A stretch of 64,000 nt of DNA from Rubrivirga sp. SAORIC476 (GCF_002283555.1 NZ_MVOI01000003.1:270536-334535); one strand, 5' to 3'; counted from the stretch's first letter, positions 10,750 to 19,974 are shown. Notes: a model not told the origin generated them from the letters alone. Translations and numbers: made by a program.

Positions 10750-13700
10750 GTGAGCGCCTCTCCCCTCGCCGTCCCGATCCGCCGCCGCCTGCGCGCCGCC
10801 CGGCGTCGGCTGACCGGAGCGGCCGTGGCGCGCGGGCTCCTGGTGACGCTGGGCGTCGTCGGCGCCGCGGCGGGCGTGGCGCTGGCCGCCGAGGCGACCG
10901 TCTGGCTGGGCGTCGAGTTGCGGACGGCGCTGTTCTGGACGCTCGTCGCCACGCTCGTGGCCCTGGTCGGGGCGACCGTCGTGGTCCCCCTGCTGCGCGG
11001 CTGGGGCGTGCTGCCCGGGCTCGACGAGCGGGCGGTCGTCCGCCGCACCGGCCAGGACTTCGCGGGCGTCGACGACCGCCTCGCGACGTTCCTCGACCTC
11101 GCCGACGGCCACGACGCCGGCGACGACGACCGCCTCCACGCATTCGCGCTGGCCTCGCTGGAGCAGCAGGTGGCCGACATTCCCTTCGAGCGGGTCCGCG
11201 CCTTCGGGCCGGTCCGCGCGACGGCGAAGTGGGCGCTCGTGCCGCTGGCGCTCCTGTTCGTCGCCTTCGCGGGCTGGCCCCGCACCATGACCGCCGCCGC
11301 CGAGCGGCTGATGGCGCCGGGCGAGTACTTCGCCCCGCCCGCCCCCTTCGAGATCCTCGTCACGCCCGGCGACGCCGAGGTGACGCGCGGCGCGGCCTTC
11401 GAGGTCGGCGCCCGCGCCGTCGGGCGCGAGTTGCCCCTCGTGGCCGAGCTGGAGTTCGGCCGGGCCGACGAGCGCGCCACAGAGACGGTTCGCCTCCAGG
11501 CCGACGGCGACCGCTTCCTCCACACCATCGCCGCCGTCGACGCCGACCTCCGCTACCGCTTCGAGGCCGACGGCGTGCGGACGCCCTGGTACACCGTCCG
11601 TGCGGGCGACCGGCCGCTCGTGCGCGGCGTCAAGGTGACCGTCATCCCGCCGGGCTACAGCGGTCGGAGCGCCCGCGCGCTGCCCGAGGGCGTCGGCGAC
11701 GCGACCGGGCTGGTCGGCTCGGGCGTGCGCGTGCAGGTCCAGCACGGCGGCCCGGCGCCCGTCGAGGCGTGGCTGCAGGTGGCGTGGGAGGACGGCCGGA
11801 GCCAGCGCGTCCCCCTCCGCCTCGGCAGCGAGGCGGGCCTGGGCACCTTCCGCCTGCGCGGCGCCGGGACGTACACCGTCCACCTGCGCGCGAAGGGCGG
11901 CCTGGAGAACACCGACCCGGCGCGCTACCGGCTGGGGGTGCTGTCGGACGGCGAGCCCCAGATCGCGCTCGTCGAGGGCGCCGACGGGACGCTCGGCGAG
12001 GGCGCCCGCCGCCTCGTCTTCCGCGTCACCGACGACTTCGGCTTCCGAGGCGGACGGCTGGTGTACCGCGTCACGCGCGGCGGCACCGCGCAGCCCGCCC
12101 GCGCGCTCGGCCTGGGCGTCCGCACGCGCCCCCTGGACCAGGACGTGTCCGTCGACTGGCGCGTGCCGGGCGCCCGCCCCGGCGACACCGTCGAGTTCTA
12201 CGGGCAGGTCACCGACAACGACGGCCGCGGCGGCAAGACGGCGCGTACGCCGCTCTTCACCCTCCGCTTCCCCTCCCTCACCGAGCGCCTGGACGACTTC
12301 GCCGCCCAGCGCGACTCGACCGTCGAGGCGCTGGAAGACCTCTCGGAGGACGCCGACGCGTCCCGCGAGCGCTTCGAGCGGCTGCGCGAGGACCTCCGCG
12401 AGAACGTCGAGCCGGACTGGGAGGACCGCCGCCAGATCGAAGAACTCCTCCGCCAGCAGGACGCCATGCGCGAGCAGGCCCGGCAGCTCCAGGAGCAGAT
12501 GCGCCAGCTCGGGCAGCAGATGGAGGACAACCAGATGGGCGACGACGACCTCCGCCGCCAGTTCGACCAGATGCAGGACGTGCTCGAAGAGCTCGACACG
12601 CCCCAGGTCCGCGACGCGCTCGAACGGCTCCGCGAGGCCATGGAGCAGCTCGACCTCCGCGAGATGCTGGAGCAGGCCGACGAGGCCGCGCAGTCCGAGG
12701 AGGAGCTCCGCCGTCGCCTCGACCGGGCCATAGAGCTGATGCGCCGCCTCGAAGCGGCCGTCGAGATGGAGGACATCGCGCGCCGCGCCGAGGACCTCGC
12801 CGAGACCGAGGAGCGGCTGGCCCGCGAGACCGAGGCCGTCCGCGAGGGTCGCGACCCGGAGGCCGCCCGCGACGGCACCGAGGCGGGGGAGGAGGCCCGC
12901 GAGCCGCAGCCCGAGCGGACGCCGTCGGCGCAGGAGACCGCGGCCGAGCGCCAGCGGTTGGCCGAGGAACAGCGCGAGGCCGCCGAGGCCGCCGAGGCGC
13001 TGCAGGAGCAACTGGACGCCCTCCGCGAGCAGATGGAGGACATCCGCAACGCACCGACCGACGCCATCGAGCAGATGCAGGAGGAGATGGGCGAGGAAGG
13101 TGGGCTCCCTCAGCAGATGGAGGAGAACGCCGAGCAGCTCGAACAGAACCAGATGCAGGACGCCCAGCAGGGCCAGCAGGAGATGTCCGAGCAACTCCGC
13201 CAGATGTCGAGCCGGATGCGCGAGCAGAGCCAGCAGATGCAGGGCCAGCAGCAGCAGGTGGACCAGGCGGCCCTCCGCCGCGCCCTCGAAGACGTGCTCA
13301 CGATCTCGCGCGAGCAGGAGACGCTCGCCACCCAGACCGGTGGGCTCCCGGCCGAGAGCCCCGCGCTCGTCCCCGCCGCCCGCCGCCAGAGCCAGCTCCG
13401 CGACGCCCTCCGCACCGTCGTCGACACCCTCCGCCGCGTCGGGCAGACGGTGCCGTCGCTCGGGCCGCAGGTGGACGAACGGGCCCAGGATGGACAGCGC
13501 GAGATGTCCCTCGCCGTCGAACAGCTCGCCGAACGCCGCTCCGCCCGGGCGACGGGCCACCAGCGGTCAGCCATGTCGCACCTCAACGAGCTGGCCCTCC
13601 TCCTCGCCGACCTCCTCGAACAGCTCCAGAACCAGCAGCAGCAGAGCGGCTCGGGGAGCGGCAGTGGGCAGGGCTCCAGCTCGGGCATGTCGCCGGGCCA

Positions 13701-14232
13701 GATGCAGCAGCTCGGCCGTGCCCAGCAGCAACTCAACCAGCGCATCCAGCAGATGCTGAACGAGTCCGCCGGGGAGCGCCTCTCACCGGGCGACGGGCAG
13801 CGGCTCCGCCAGATGGCCGAGCAGCAGGAGGCGATCCGCCGCCAGCTCCAGCGCGCCGTCGAGGGCGGCGGAGACGGGCTCAACCCGAACGACCGAAGCG
13901 CGCTCCAGCGCGTCGGCGAGGACATGCGCGAGTCCGCGGCCCAGATGCGGCGGGGCGGGCTCGATCCGCGGGCGGCGCAGCGACAGCAGCAAATCCTGGA
14001 GCGGCTGCTCGAAGCCGAGCGGTCGGTCAACCAGCGCGGCCGGGAGCCCCGCCGTGAGGCCCAGCAGGGCCAGGCGCGCCCCGCCCCGCCCGCCTCGGCG
14101 CCGCGGACGACCCGCCCGGCGGACCGCATCCGCGGGGACCTGATCCGTGCGCTGGAGAGCGGCTACGCGCCCGACTACCAGGACCTCATCAAGCGCTACT
14201 TCGAGCGCCTCCAGGCGCGGACGGGCGGCTGA
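10750..14232 (+). CDS. DUF4175-type membrane protein with long Gln/Glu-rich coiled coil
   Basis: A GTG start gives 1160 residues. Transmembrane segments lie near 24-46, 55-80 and 158-178. Residues about 190-500 look like beta-rich extracytoplasmic domains ('GVKVTVIPPGYSGRSA' resembles DUF4175 proteins). From about 515 to 1010 the chain is an extended Gln/Glu/Arg/Met-rich coiled coil, with a Ser/Gly linker near 965-980, then a helical C-terminus ending in 'APDYQDLIKRYFERLQAR'. The layout matches DUF4175 proteins, whose function is unknown; a structural or envelope-spanning role is plausible. The coiled coil makes the opposite strand falsely open over more than 3 kb. Confidence 0.85.
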   Translation: MSASPLAVPIRRRLRAARRRLTGAAVARGLLVTLGVVGAAAGVALAAEATVWLGVELRTALFWTLVATLVALVGATVVVPLLRGWGVLPGLDERAVVRRTGQDFAGVDDRLATFLDLADGHDAGDDDRLHAFALASLEQQVADIPFERVRAFGPVRATAKWALVPLALLFVAFAGWPRTMTAAAERLMAPGEYFAPPAPFEILVTPGDAEVTRGAAFEVGARAVGRELPLVAELEFGRADERATETVRLQADGDRFLHTIAAVDADLRYRFEADGVRTPWYTVRAGDRPLVRGVKVTVIPPGYSGRSARALPEGVGDATGLVGSGVRVQVQHGGPAPVEAWLQVAWEDGRSQRVPLRLGSEAGLGTFRLRGAGTYTVHLRAKGGLENTDPARYRLGVLSDGEPQIALVEGADGTLGEGARRLVFRVTDDFGFRGGRLVYRVTRGGTAQPARALGLGVRTRPLDQDVSVDWRVPGARPGDTVEFYGQVTDNDGRGGKTARTPLFTLRFPSLTERLDDFAAQRDSTVEALEDLSEDADASRERFERLREDLRENVEPDWEDRRQIEELLRQQDAMREQARQLQEQMRQLGQQMEDNQMGDDDLRRQFDQMQDVLEELDTPQVRDALERLREAMEQLDLREMLEQADEAAQSEEELRRRLDRAIELMRRLEAAVEMEDIARRAEDLAETEERLARETEAVREGRDPEAARDGTEAGEEAREPQPERTPSAQETAAERQRLAEEQREAAEAAEALQEQLDALREQMEDIRNAPTDAIEQMQEEMGEEGGLPQQMEENAEQLEQNQMQDAQQGQQEMSEQLRQMSSRMREQSQQMQGQQQQVDQAALRRALEDVLTISREQETLATQTGGLPAESPALVPAARRQSQLRDALRTVVDTLRRVGQTVPSLGPQVDERAQDGQREMSLAVEQLAERRSARATGHQRSAMSHLNELALLLADLLEQLQNQQQQSGSGSGSGQGSSSGMSPGQMQQLGRAQQQLNQRIQQMLNESAGERLSPGDGQRLRQMAEQQEAIRRQLQRAVEGGGDGLNPNDRSALQRVGEDMRESAAQMRRGGLDPRAAQRQQQILERLLEAERSVNQRGREPRREAQQGQARPAPPASAPRTTRPADRIRGDLIRALESGYAPDYQDLIKRYFERLQARTGG

Positions 14233-14323
14233 GCCGTTCGAAGTGCGAGCCACGCGAAGACAGGCTCGGGCCCGCCAGCGACGTGCTCGGGCCGGCCGAG
14301 GACGCACCGACGCCGCATACTCG

Positions 14324-14830
14324 TCAGTTCCGGATGTCGAGGTCCCCGTACGTGACCACGTTCTGCGAGCCGTCCAGCAGGACCACGCGGTACAGCCCGG
14401 CGCCGCCGAGCGCGATCTGGCGGGCGCTGACCGAGAACGGATAGAACCCCGACTGCGCCGCGCCGGGCTCGAAGGCGTTCGGATCGTTGACGGGTACGAG
14501 GTCCACGACTCCGTTGCGGAGCTCCAGCACGTACAGCCGCAGCCCGCCCGGCACGCCCTGCGAGTAGACGAGGAAGTTCACCGCCTGCCCGAGGCGGACC
14601 GGGTTCGGGTAGGGCAGCTGGGAGACCTCGACCCGGTTCAAAAACGCCGGGCCGATCCGCCAGTCGGACGCATCGGTGCGAAGGACGGTCGCCATCGCGT
14701 CGGTCTCGGTGATGCCCGCGACGGGCGTCAGCAGCGCCGCGTCCTCGAAGAGCCGCTGCTCGGTGGCCGAGGTGGAGTCGCAGGCGGCGAGCAGCAGGAG
14801 CGTGGGGAGCAGCAGGAGCGGGCGTAGCAT
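14324..14830 (-). CDS. Small lipoprotein, function unknown
   Basis: The ATG at 14828-14830 gives 168 residues with a lipobox (LLLLAAC, Cys17). The mature part contains 'EVSQLPYPNPVRLGQAVNFLV' (positions 70-90) and a C-terminal 'AGLYRVVLLDGSQNVVTYGDLDI', reminiscent of FlgD-like sorting domains, where 'PYPNPV' is a common entry motif. It may therefore be a minimal surface protein with a sorting-like domain on a lipid anchor. It is divergent from the ABC ATPase gene, whose first possible start is 9 bp away. Confidence 0.8.
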   Translation of the reverse strand: MLRPLLLLPTLLLLAACDSTSATEQRLFEDAALLTPVAGITETDAMATVLRTDASDWRIGPAFLNRVEVSQLPYPNPVRLGQAVNFLVYSQGVPGGLRLYVLELRNGVVDLVPVNDPNAFEPGAAQSGFYPFSVSARQIALGGAGLYRVVLLDGSQNVVTYGDLDIRN

Positions 14831-14875
14831 GAGGGGACCGTGGTGCTCTCCTCCAACGCCTCTCCCCTGCCCTCC

Positions 14876-15721
14876 GTGCCCGACGTGCTCTCCGCCGACG
14901 CCCTCGGCGTCTCGCTGGGCGGACGCCCGGTGCTGGCCGGGCTCTCGCTCGCCGTCCGCGAGGGCGAGCGGATCGCCCTCGTCGGCCCGAACGGGGCGGG
15001 CAAGACGACGCTGCTGCGCGCCGTCGCCGGGCTGATCCCCTACACCGGGCGGCTGGCCCTGCGCGGCCGGTCGGTCCGCGACTGGCCCGCTCGGGAGCGC
15101 GCCCGCGAGGTCGCCCTGGTGCGCCAGCAGGCCGAGTTGGCGGTCGACTTCTCCGCCGAGGAGATCGTCGCCCTGGGCCGCTCGCCCCACCTCGGCTGGA
15201 CCGAACGCCTGGGGCCGGACGACCGCGCCCGCGTCGATGCCGCGCTGGCGGCCGTCGACATGGCCGACCTCGCCCGGCGCCCGGTCACGCAGCTGTCGGG
15301 CGGCGAGCAGCAACGGGTCGCGCTGGCGCAGGCCCTCGCACAGGACGCCCCGCTCCTGCTCCTCGACGAGCCGACGGCCCACCTCGACGTGCGCCACCAG
15401 CTCGACCTGCTCGCCCGCCTCGGGGCGCTCGCCGAGGCGGGCAAGACCGTCGTCGCAGCGCTCCACGATCTCGGCCGGGCCGCCCGCTTCGCCGACCGCC
15501 TGTGGGTGCTCTCCCGCGGCGCCCTCGTCGCCGACGGTCCGCCCGAGACCGTGCTCACGCCCGCGCTCCTGCACGACGTATTCGGAGTCGACGCCGAGGT
15601 CCAGGGGCACGGCTCCGAGTTCGTCGTCCGCTACCTCGGGGTCGCCCCGAGGGAGGCAGCGGCCGCGAACCCTGCCGTCCGCCCGGCGTCACCACCGCCC
15701 ACGCCCCACGCACACGAATGA
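14876..15721 (+). CDS. ABC transporter ATP-binding protein, BtuD/HmuV/FecE type
   Basis: The GTG at 14876 follows a pyrimidine-rich leader like those of neighbouring genes and begins right before the ATPase fold; an earlier GTG (14840) is in frame. The protein has Walker A GPNGAGKTT, signature LSGGEQQR, Walker B LLLLDEPTAHLD and a switch His (AALHDLGRAAR). It is closest in style to ATPases of the siderophore/heme/B12 importers. Its stop overlaps the start of the cobalamin adenosyltransferase (ATGA at 15718-15721), so B12 or cobinamide import is the best guess. No permease or binding protein is in this window. The C-terminal 35 residues are Pro/His-rich. Confidence 0.9.
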   Translation: MPDVLSADALGVSLGGRPVLAGLSLAVREGERIALVGPNGAGKTTLLRAVAGLIPYTGRLALRGRSVRDWPARERAREVALVRQQAELAVDFSAEEIVALGRSPHLGWTERLGPDDRARVDAALAAVDMADLARRPVTQLSGGEQQRVALAQALAQDAPLLLLDEPTAHLDVRHQLDLLARLGALAEAGKTVVAALHDLGRAARFADRLWVLSRGALVADGPPETVLTPALLHDVFGVDAEVQGHGSEFVVRYLGVAPREAAAANPAVRPASPPPTPHAHE

Positions 15722-16314
15722 AGGTCTATACCCGCACCGGCGACGACGGCACCACGGCCCTGTTCGGAGGCGGACGCGTCGCCAAGAGCCACCCTCGCAT
15801 CGCGGCCTACGGCACGGTCGACGAGGCCAACGCGGCCATCGGCATGGCCCGCTCGGCCCTCACGCAGGCCTGCTGCGGCGAGCCCTCCGCCGCCGACCTC
15901 CGGGCCGACATCGTGCTGTCGCGCCTCCAGAATGAGCTGTTCGTGCTCGGCGGCGACCTCGCCTCGCCCGGCGAGGTGTCGTACCCGGTGCCGCGCATCG
16001 AGGCGCACCACGTCACCGCGCTGGAACGCGAGATCGACGCCTTCACGGCCGACCTCCCGCCGCTGAAGCACTTCGTGCTGCCGGGCGGGACGACGGCAGC
16101 GTCGGCCCTCCACCTCGCGCGCACCATCTCGCGCCGCGCCGAGCGGCTGGTGGTCGAGACGGCGGCCCTGGAAGAGGTCTCGCTGGAGGCGATCCACTAC
16201 CTCAACCGGCTCTCCGACCTCCTGTTTACCATGTCGCGCTGGATGAACCACCAGGCGGGCGTTCTGGAACCCGTCTGGGCGCCCGTGGCGGACCGGACGC
16301 CGGACGATTCCTGA
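15718..16314 (+). CDS. Cob(I)yrinic acid a,c-diamide adenosyltransferase, PduO type
   Basis: This 198-residue protein transfers the adenosyl group of ATP to Co(I)-corrinoids, making coenzyme B12. The PduO/MMAB hallmarks are visible: MKVYTRTGDDGTTALFGG at the N-terminus (ATP site), YGTVDEANAAIG at about 32-43, the Arg/Glu-rich helix after FVLPGGT (about 122-146, including ISRRAERLV) and the C-terminal 'NRLSDLLFTMSRW'. The start overlaps the ABC ATPase stop, so the two are translationally coupled. The corrinoid ABC importer plus adenosyltransferase pairing indicates salvage of external B12. Confidence 0.95.
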   Translation: MKVYTRTGDDGTTALFGGGRVAKSHPRIAAYGTVDEANAAIGMARSALTQACCGEPSAADLRADIVLSRLQNELFVLGGDLASPGEVSYPVPRIEAHHVTALEREIDAFTADLPPLKHFVLPGGTTAASALHLARTISRRAERLVVETAALEEVSLEAIHYLNRLSDLLFTMSRWMNHQAGVLEPVWAPVADRTPDDS

Positions 16315-16379
16315 GCGCCGGACCGCATGGGCACCTCGGGGGCTCCGGCTGCGTTCCCCACCCTGACCGCCTCGACACC

Positions 16380-17027
16380 ATGCCTGACACGCCCGCCTAC
16401 TCTGCCGCCGACGAACTCGCCAGCGCCATCACGCACGGCCTCGGCGTGGTGCTGAGCGTGGCCGCGGGCGCGGTCCTGATCACCCTGGCCGTCCTCACCG
16501 GCGACCCGTGGACCATCACCGGTGCCTCTGTTTTCGTCGGCACGCTGGTGCTCGTCTACACCTCCTCGACGCTCTACCACGCCATCCCCTACGAGTCGGC
16601 CAAGGCGAAGCTGAAGACCCTCGACCACTGCGCCATCTTCGGGCTGATCGCGGGAACGTACACGCCCTTCCTGATCGGCGGCCTCCGCGGGCCCTGGGGC
16701 TGGTGGCTGTTCGGGATCATCTGGGCCCTCGCAGCGGCGGGCATCGTGTTCAAGCTGTTCTTCACCGGTCGCTTCAAGCTGGTCTCGACGCTCATCTACG
16801 TCGCGATGGGGTGGCTGGTGGTCGTGGCGACGGGGCCGCTCCGGGCCGAGTTGCCTGGGTCGACGCTCGCGTGGCTGGTCGCGGGCGGGCTGGCCTACAC
16901 CGCCGGGACCCTCTTCTACCTGGCGCGCTTCCGGTTCGCGCACGCCGTCTGGCACGGCTTCGTGCTGGCGGGCAGCGTGTGTCACTTCGCGGCGGTGCTG
17001 GTGGAAGTGCTCCGCGTCGGCATCTGA
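16380..17027 (+). CDS. Hemolysin III / PAQR-family membrane protein
   Basis: This 215-residue protein has seven predicted membrane helices. The conserved family motifs are present: ELASAITHGLG near the N-terminus, SSTLYHAIP, LDHCAIFGLIAGTYTPF, and HAVWHGFVLAGSVCHFAA near the C-terminus. These carry the Ser/His/Asp residues that form a metal-dependent hydrolase-like site in PAQR/alkaline ceramidase (CREST) proteins. The name hemolysin III is historical; the cellular role in most bacteria is unclear, with effects on membrane lipid homeostasis proposed. It stands alone, in the same direction as its neighbours. Confidence 0.92.
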   Translation: MPDTPAYSAADELASAITHGLGVVLSVAAGAVLITLAVLTGDPWTITGASVFVGTLVLVYTSSTLYHAIPYESAKAKLKTLDHCAIFGLIAGTYTPFLIGGLRGPWGWWLFGIIWALAAAGIVFKLFFTGRFKLVSTLIYVAMGWLVVVATGPLRAELPGSTLAWLVAGGLAYTAGTLFYLARFRFAHAVWHGFVLAGSVCHFAAVLVEVLRVGI

Positions 17028-17055
17028 GGACTCGCGACCGGTCCGCTTTCACGCG

Positions 17056-17076
17056 TCCCCCACAACGCCTGGGGGG
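17056..17076 (+). terminator. Weak stem-loop CCCCC ... GGGGG
   Basis: A run of five C and a run of G are separated by about 10 nt, within 50 bp after the hemolysin III stop. It could be a weak terminator; there is no T-tract. Confidence 0.25.
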
Positions 17077-17112
17077 GCGGCGGGTAAGCCCCGTTCGATT
17101 CCCACGAGGCCC

Positions 17113-17694
17113 ATGCACTGGTACGAAAAGCTCAAGCGCTACTTCCCGATCGAAGAGATGAAGTCGCGCGAACACATGGAGGCGCTCCTGGACGACCGTG
17201 GCGACGTCTACCACGTCGAACACGGCGATCACCACGTGCTGCTCTATGTCGAGGGCGAGCGCCTCGTGTTCGTCGACTACCTGCTCGTGGCGAAGGAGGC
17301 CCGCGGCCAGGGGCTGGGCAAGAAGCTCCTCGACATGCTCAAGGAGAAAGGCAAGCCGATCCTCCTGGAGGTCGAGCCGACCGACTACGACGACACCGAC
17401 ACGGTCAAGCGCCAGCGGTTCTACGAGCGAGAGGGGTTCCGCCATGTCGAGCGCCTCCGCTACCGCCGCCGCTCGCTCGCGACACAGGAGGTCAACGAAC
17501 TCGAGATCCTGCTGTGGTCGCCCGATGACACGACCGACGAGGAGGCGTTCGACCTCGTCCGCGCGGTCTACGAGGAGATCCACACGTGGCGCGACCGCGA
17601 CTTCTACGGCGAGAGCTACCAGCCCTCCGAGGAGGTCCTGACGCTGGACCCCATCGGCGCGCCGGACGAGGACGGGACGGCAGGGTCCGCCTGA
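17113..17694 (+). CDS. GNAT-family N-acetyltransferase
   Basis: This protein has 193 residues. The acetyl-CoA-binding motif A is clear: LLVAKEARGQGLGKKLLDML at about 56-75, with the R-G-Q-G-L-G pyrophosphate loop. It is followed by motif B near 'RQRFYEREGFRHVERLRY'. The remaining N- and C-termini are acidic and charged. The acceptor substrate is unknown. It lies between hemolysin III and photolyase in the same direction with moderate spacing, so it is probably an independent gene. Confidence 0.88.
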   Translation: MHWYEKLKRYFPIEEMKSREHMEALLDDRGDVYHVEHGDHHVLLYVEGERLVFVDYLLVAKEARGQGLGKKLLDMLKEKGKPILLEVEPTDYDDTDTVKRQRFYEREGFRHVERLRYRRRSLATQEVNELEILLWSPDDTTDEEAFDLVRAVYEEIHTWRDRDFYGESYQPSEEVLTLDPIGAPDEDGTAGSA

Positions 17695-17760
17695 GCCCCG
17701 AGGCGGGCGGAACGGCGGCAGGGCGTCGCGGGGTACCTCCTGCCCCGCTTCCCCACGCCC

Positions 17761-19206
17761 ATGCCCACGACCGTCGTCTGGTTTCGCAATGACCTCCGCC
17801 TCGCCGACCATGCCGCGCTGACCCACGCCGCCGAGCGCGGCGCCGTCGTGCCCGCGTTCGTGTGGGCGCCCGACGAGGAGGGCGACTGGGCGCCCGGCGG
17901 CGCGCACCGCTGGTGGCTGCACCACTCGCTCCAGGCCCTCGACGCGGACCTGCGCGAGCACGGCAGCCGACTCGTGCTGCGACAGGGGGATAGCCTCGAT
18001 CAACTCAAAGCGGTCTGCGAAGCCACCGGGGCCGACCGCGTCGTCTGGCAGACTCGGGTGACGCCGCACCTCCGCGCCCGCGACGCCGATGTGCGCGCCG
18101 GGCTGGAGGACGCAGGCATCGAGGTCCGCCAGTTCGCCGGGCGCATCCTCCACGATCCCGAGCAGATCCAGACCGGCGCGGGCGGCCCGTACAAGGTGTT
18201 CACACCGTTCTGGAAGAAGGCACGCGCCGAGATGTCGGTCGACGCCCCCCTCGACCGCCCCCGCCTCGGCGAGACGTCGGCCCCGGAGGCGTGGCCGGAC
18301 TCGGACGACCTCGACGCGTTCGAGCTGACACCGGAGGCGCAGGACGGCGTGGACTGGGGGACCGGCATGGCGAAGGAGTGGACGCCCGGCGAAGGGGGCG
18401 CCCTCGACCGGCTGGACGCCTTCCTGGACGACGCCCTGCTCGGCTATCCCGACGGACGCAACGTGCCCGCCATCCGCGGCTCGTCGATGCTGTCGCCGCA
18501 CCTCCACTGGGGCGAGATCAGCCCGCGGACCGTCTGGGACCGCGTCCAGTCCTGGGTCTCGAACGGCGCCACCCGCGAGGATGCCGACGTGTTTCTGTCC
18601 GAGATCGGCTGGCGCGAGTTCTCGTACCACGTCCTCCACCACTTCCCCGACACGCCGACGGAGCCGCTCAAGGACAAGTACGCCGCGATGCCATGGCGCG
18701 CGACGCCCAGCTACCTGGAGGCGTGGCAGCGCGGCCAGACGGGATACCCACTCGTCGACGCCGGGATGCGGCAGCTCTGGTCCATCGGCTGGATGCACAA
18801 CCGCGTCCGCATGGTGACCGCGTCGTTCCTGACCAAGGACCTGCTGGTGCCGTGGCAGGAGGGCGCGCGATGGTTCTGGGACACGCTCTGCGGCGGCGAC
18901 CTCGCCAACAACACGATGGGCTGGCAGTGGGCCGCCGGCTCCGGCGCCGACGCTCAGCCCTTCTTCCGCATCTTCAACCCGGTCTCCCAGAGCCAGAAGC
19001 ACGACCCCGACGGGACCTACATCCGCCGCTGGGTGCCGGAACTGGCAGACCTCCCCACGAAGCACCTCCACGCACCCTGGGAGGCCCCTGACAAGGTGCT
19101 CGCTGAGGCGGGCGTGGTCCTGGGCGAGACGTACCCGGCGCCGATGGTCGACCACTCGGAGCGGCGCGACATCGCGCTGGAAGCGCTCAAGGAGGTGAAC
19201 GGCTGA
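17761..19206 (+). CDS. Deoxyribodipyrimidine photolyase (cryptochrome/photolyase family)
   Basis: This 481-residue flavoprotein uses light to split cyclobutane pyrimidine dimers. The N-terminal alpha/beta antenna domain opens with TTVVWFRNDLRLADHAAL. The FAD domain contains the family blocks 'GSSMLSPHLHWGEISPR', 'EIGWREFSYHVLHHFPD', 'GYPLVDAGMRQLWSIGWMHN', 'GGDLANNTMGWQWAAGSGAD' and 'FFRIFNPVSQSQKHDPDGTY'. The Trp residues of the electron-transfer chain appear present. Class I-like CPD photolyase is most likely, but a (6-4) or cryptochrome role cannot be excluded. A TACCTCC element lies 20 bp upstream of the ATG. Confidence 0.95.
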   Translation: MPTTVVWFRNDLRLADHAALTHAAERGAVVPAFVWAPDEEGDWAPGGAHRWWLHHSLQALDADLREHGSRLVLRQGDSLDQLKAVCEATGADRVVWQTRVTPHLRARDADVRAGLEDAGIEVRQFAGRILHDPEQIQTGAGGPYKVFTPFWKKARAEMSVDAPLDRPRLGETSAPEAWPDSDDLDAFELTPEAQDGVDWGTGMAKEWTPGEGGALDRLDAFLDDALLGYPDGRNVPAIRGSSMLSPHLHWGEISPRTVWDRVQSWVSNGATREDADVFLSEIGWREFSYHVLHHFPDTPTEPLKDKYAAMPWRATPSYLEAWQRGQTGYPLVDAGMRQLWSIGWMHNRVRMVTASFLTKDLLVPWQEGARWFWDTLCGGDLANNTMGWQWAAGSGADAQPFFRIFNPVSQSQKHDPDGTYIRRWVPELADLPTKHLHAPWEAPDKVLAEAGVVLGETYPAPMVDHSERRDIALEALKEVNG

Positions 19207-19221
19207 GCGAAGCCGGCCCGC

Positions 19222-19243
19222 GCCGACGTACTCTCGCGTCGGC
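19222..19243 (+). repeat. Hairpin GCCGACG ... CGTCGGC in photolyase-SUKH spacer
   Basis: Seven-bp perfect arms flank an 8-nt loop just after the photolyase stop. The loop contains TACTCTC (19229-19235), which resembles the promoter-like elements near other starts, so the site may end one transcript and begin the next. Confidence 0.4.
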
Positions 19244-19259
19244 CCTTCCCCTCCCCTCT

Positions 19260-19904
19260 GTGCTGCCTCCCTCTCCTGCCGACGCCTGGGCCCACCTCGA
19301 CGCCTTCCTCGCCCAGCACGTCCCGGCCCTCGCCGCCGACCTCGCCGCCCCGGTGTCCGAGGCAGCCCTCCAGGTACTCGCGGACACCGTCGGGTCGACG
19401 ACCACCGAGCCGTTCGCCGCGCTGTACCGTTTCCACGACGGCCAGCAGTCCCCGACGCCGGGCCTCTTCTTTGGCCTCCAGTTTCTCTCCTCGGCGGAGG
19501 CGGCCCAGGAGTTGGAGCGGTGGGCCGAGCAGCTCCGCGACGACCCGGCGCTCGTGACCGACATCGAGGCGTCCGCCGTCCCCGAGGGCACCGTCCGCGC
19601 GGTCTACGCGTCGGACCGCTGGGTCCCGTTCGCCAGCGACGGCGCGGGCAACCACCTCGCCATTGACCTGGACCCGGGCCCGGACGGGACGCCGGGCCAG
19701 GTCATCAGCTTCGGCGTCGACGAAGCCACGCGGTTCCTCCTCGCCCCGTCCGCGGCCGCGTTCGTCGGCTGGTGCGCCCACCAGTGTGCCGACGGTCACG
19801 CCGAGGTCGCCCCCGACCCCGACGCGCCCGGCGGGCTGGGAATCCGCCTCCGTGGCGGACGCACGCTCCTCGACGCGCTACCGAGCCTGTTCGGGACCAA
19901 GTGA
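19260..19904 (+). CDS. SMI1/KNR4 (SUKH superfamily) protein
   Basis: A GTG start gives 214 residues, preceded by a pyrimidine-rich leader. The family pattern is visible: an N-terminal helix with Trp (DAWAHLDAFL), 'PFAALYRFHDGQ' (the ly-hnG core), 'GLFFGLQFLSSAEAAQELERW', then 'DRWVPFASDGAGNHLAIDLD' followed by 'GQVISFGVD'. In bacteria SUKH proteins are best known as immunity proteins against nuclease toxins, though many are orphans. The next gene, convergent and 70 bp away, encodes a secreted lipoprotein nuclease, so an immunity role is worth considering. No signal peptide: cytoplasmic. Confidence 0.85.
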   Translation: MLPPSPADAWAHLDAFLAQHVPALAADLAAPVSEAALQVLADTVGSTTTEPFAALYRFHDGQQSPTPGLFFGLQFLSSAEAAQELERWAEQLRDDPALVTDIEASAVPEGTVRAVYASDRWVPFASDGAGNHLAIDLDPGPDGTPGQVISFGVDEATRFLLAPSAAAFVGWCAHQCADGHAEVAPDPDAPGGLGIRLRGGRTLLDALPSLFGTK

Positions 19905-19974
19905 GCGCGGCGTGGGACGTGTCACGTGATGCGCGACCGGCACGCGACACGCCACTTGCAACACCCACCGTGGC

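Noticed and set aside
14085-14105. CGCCTCGGCGCCG inside the DUF4175 gene as a member of the palindrome family
   Set aside because: It lies in coding sequence, and the codons GCC TCG GCG CCG make it by chance; only intergenic copies were counted.
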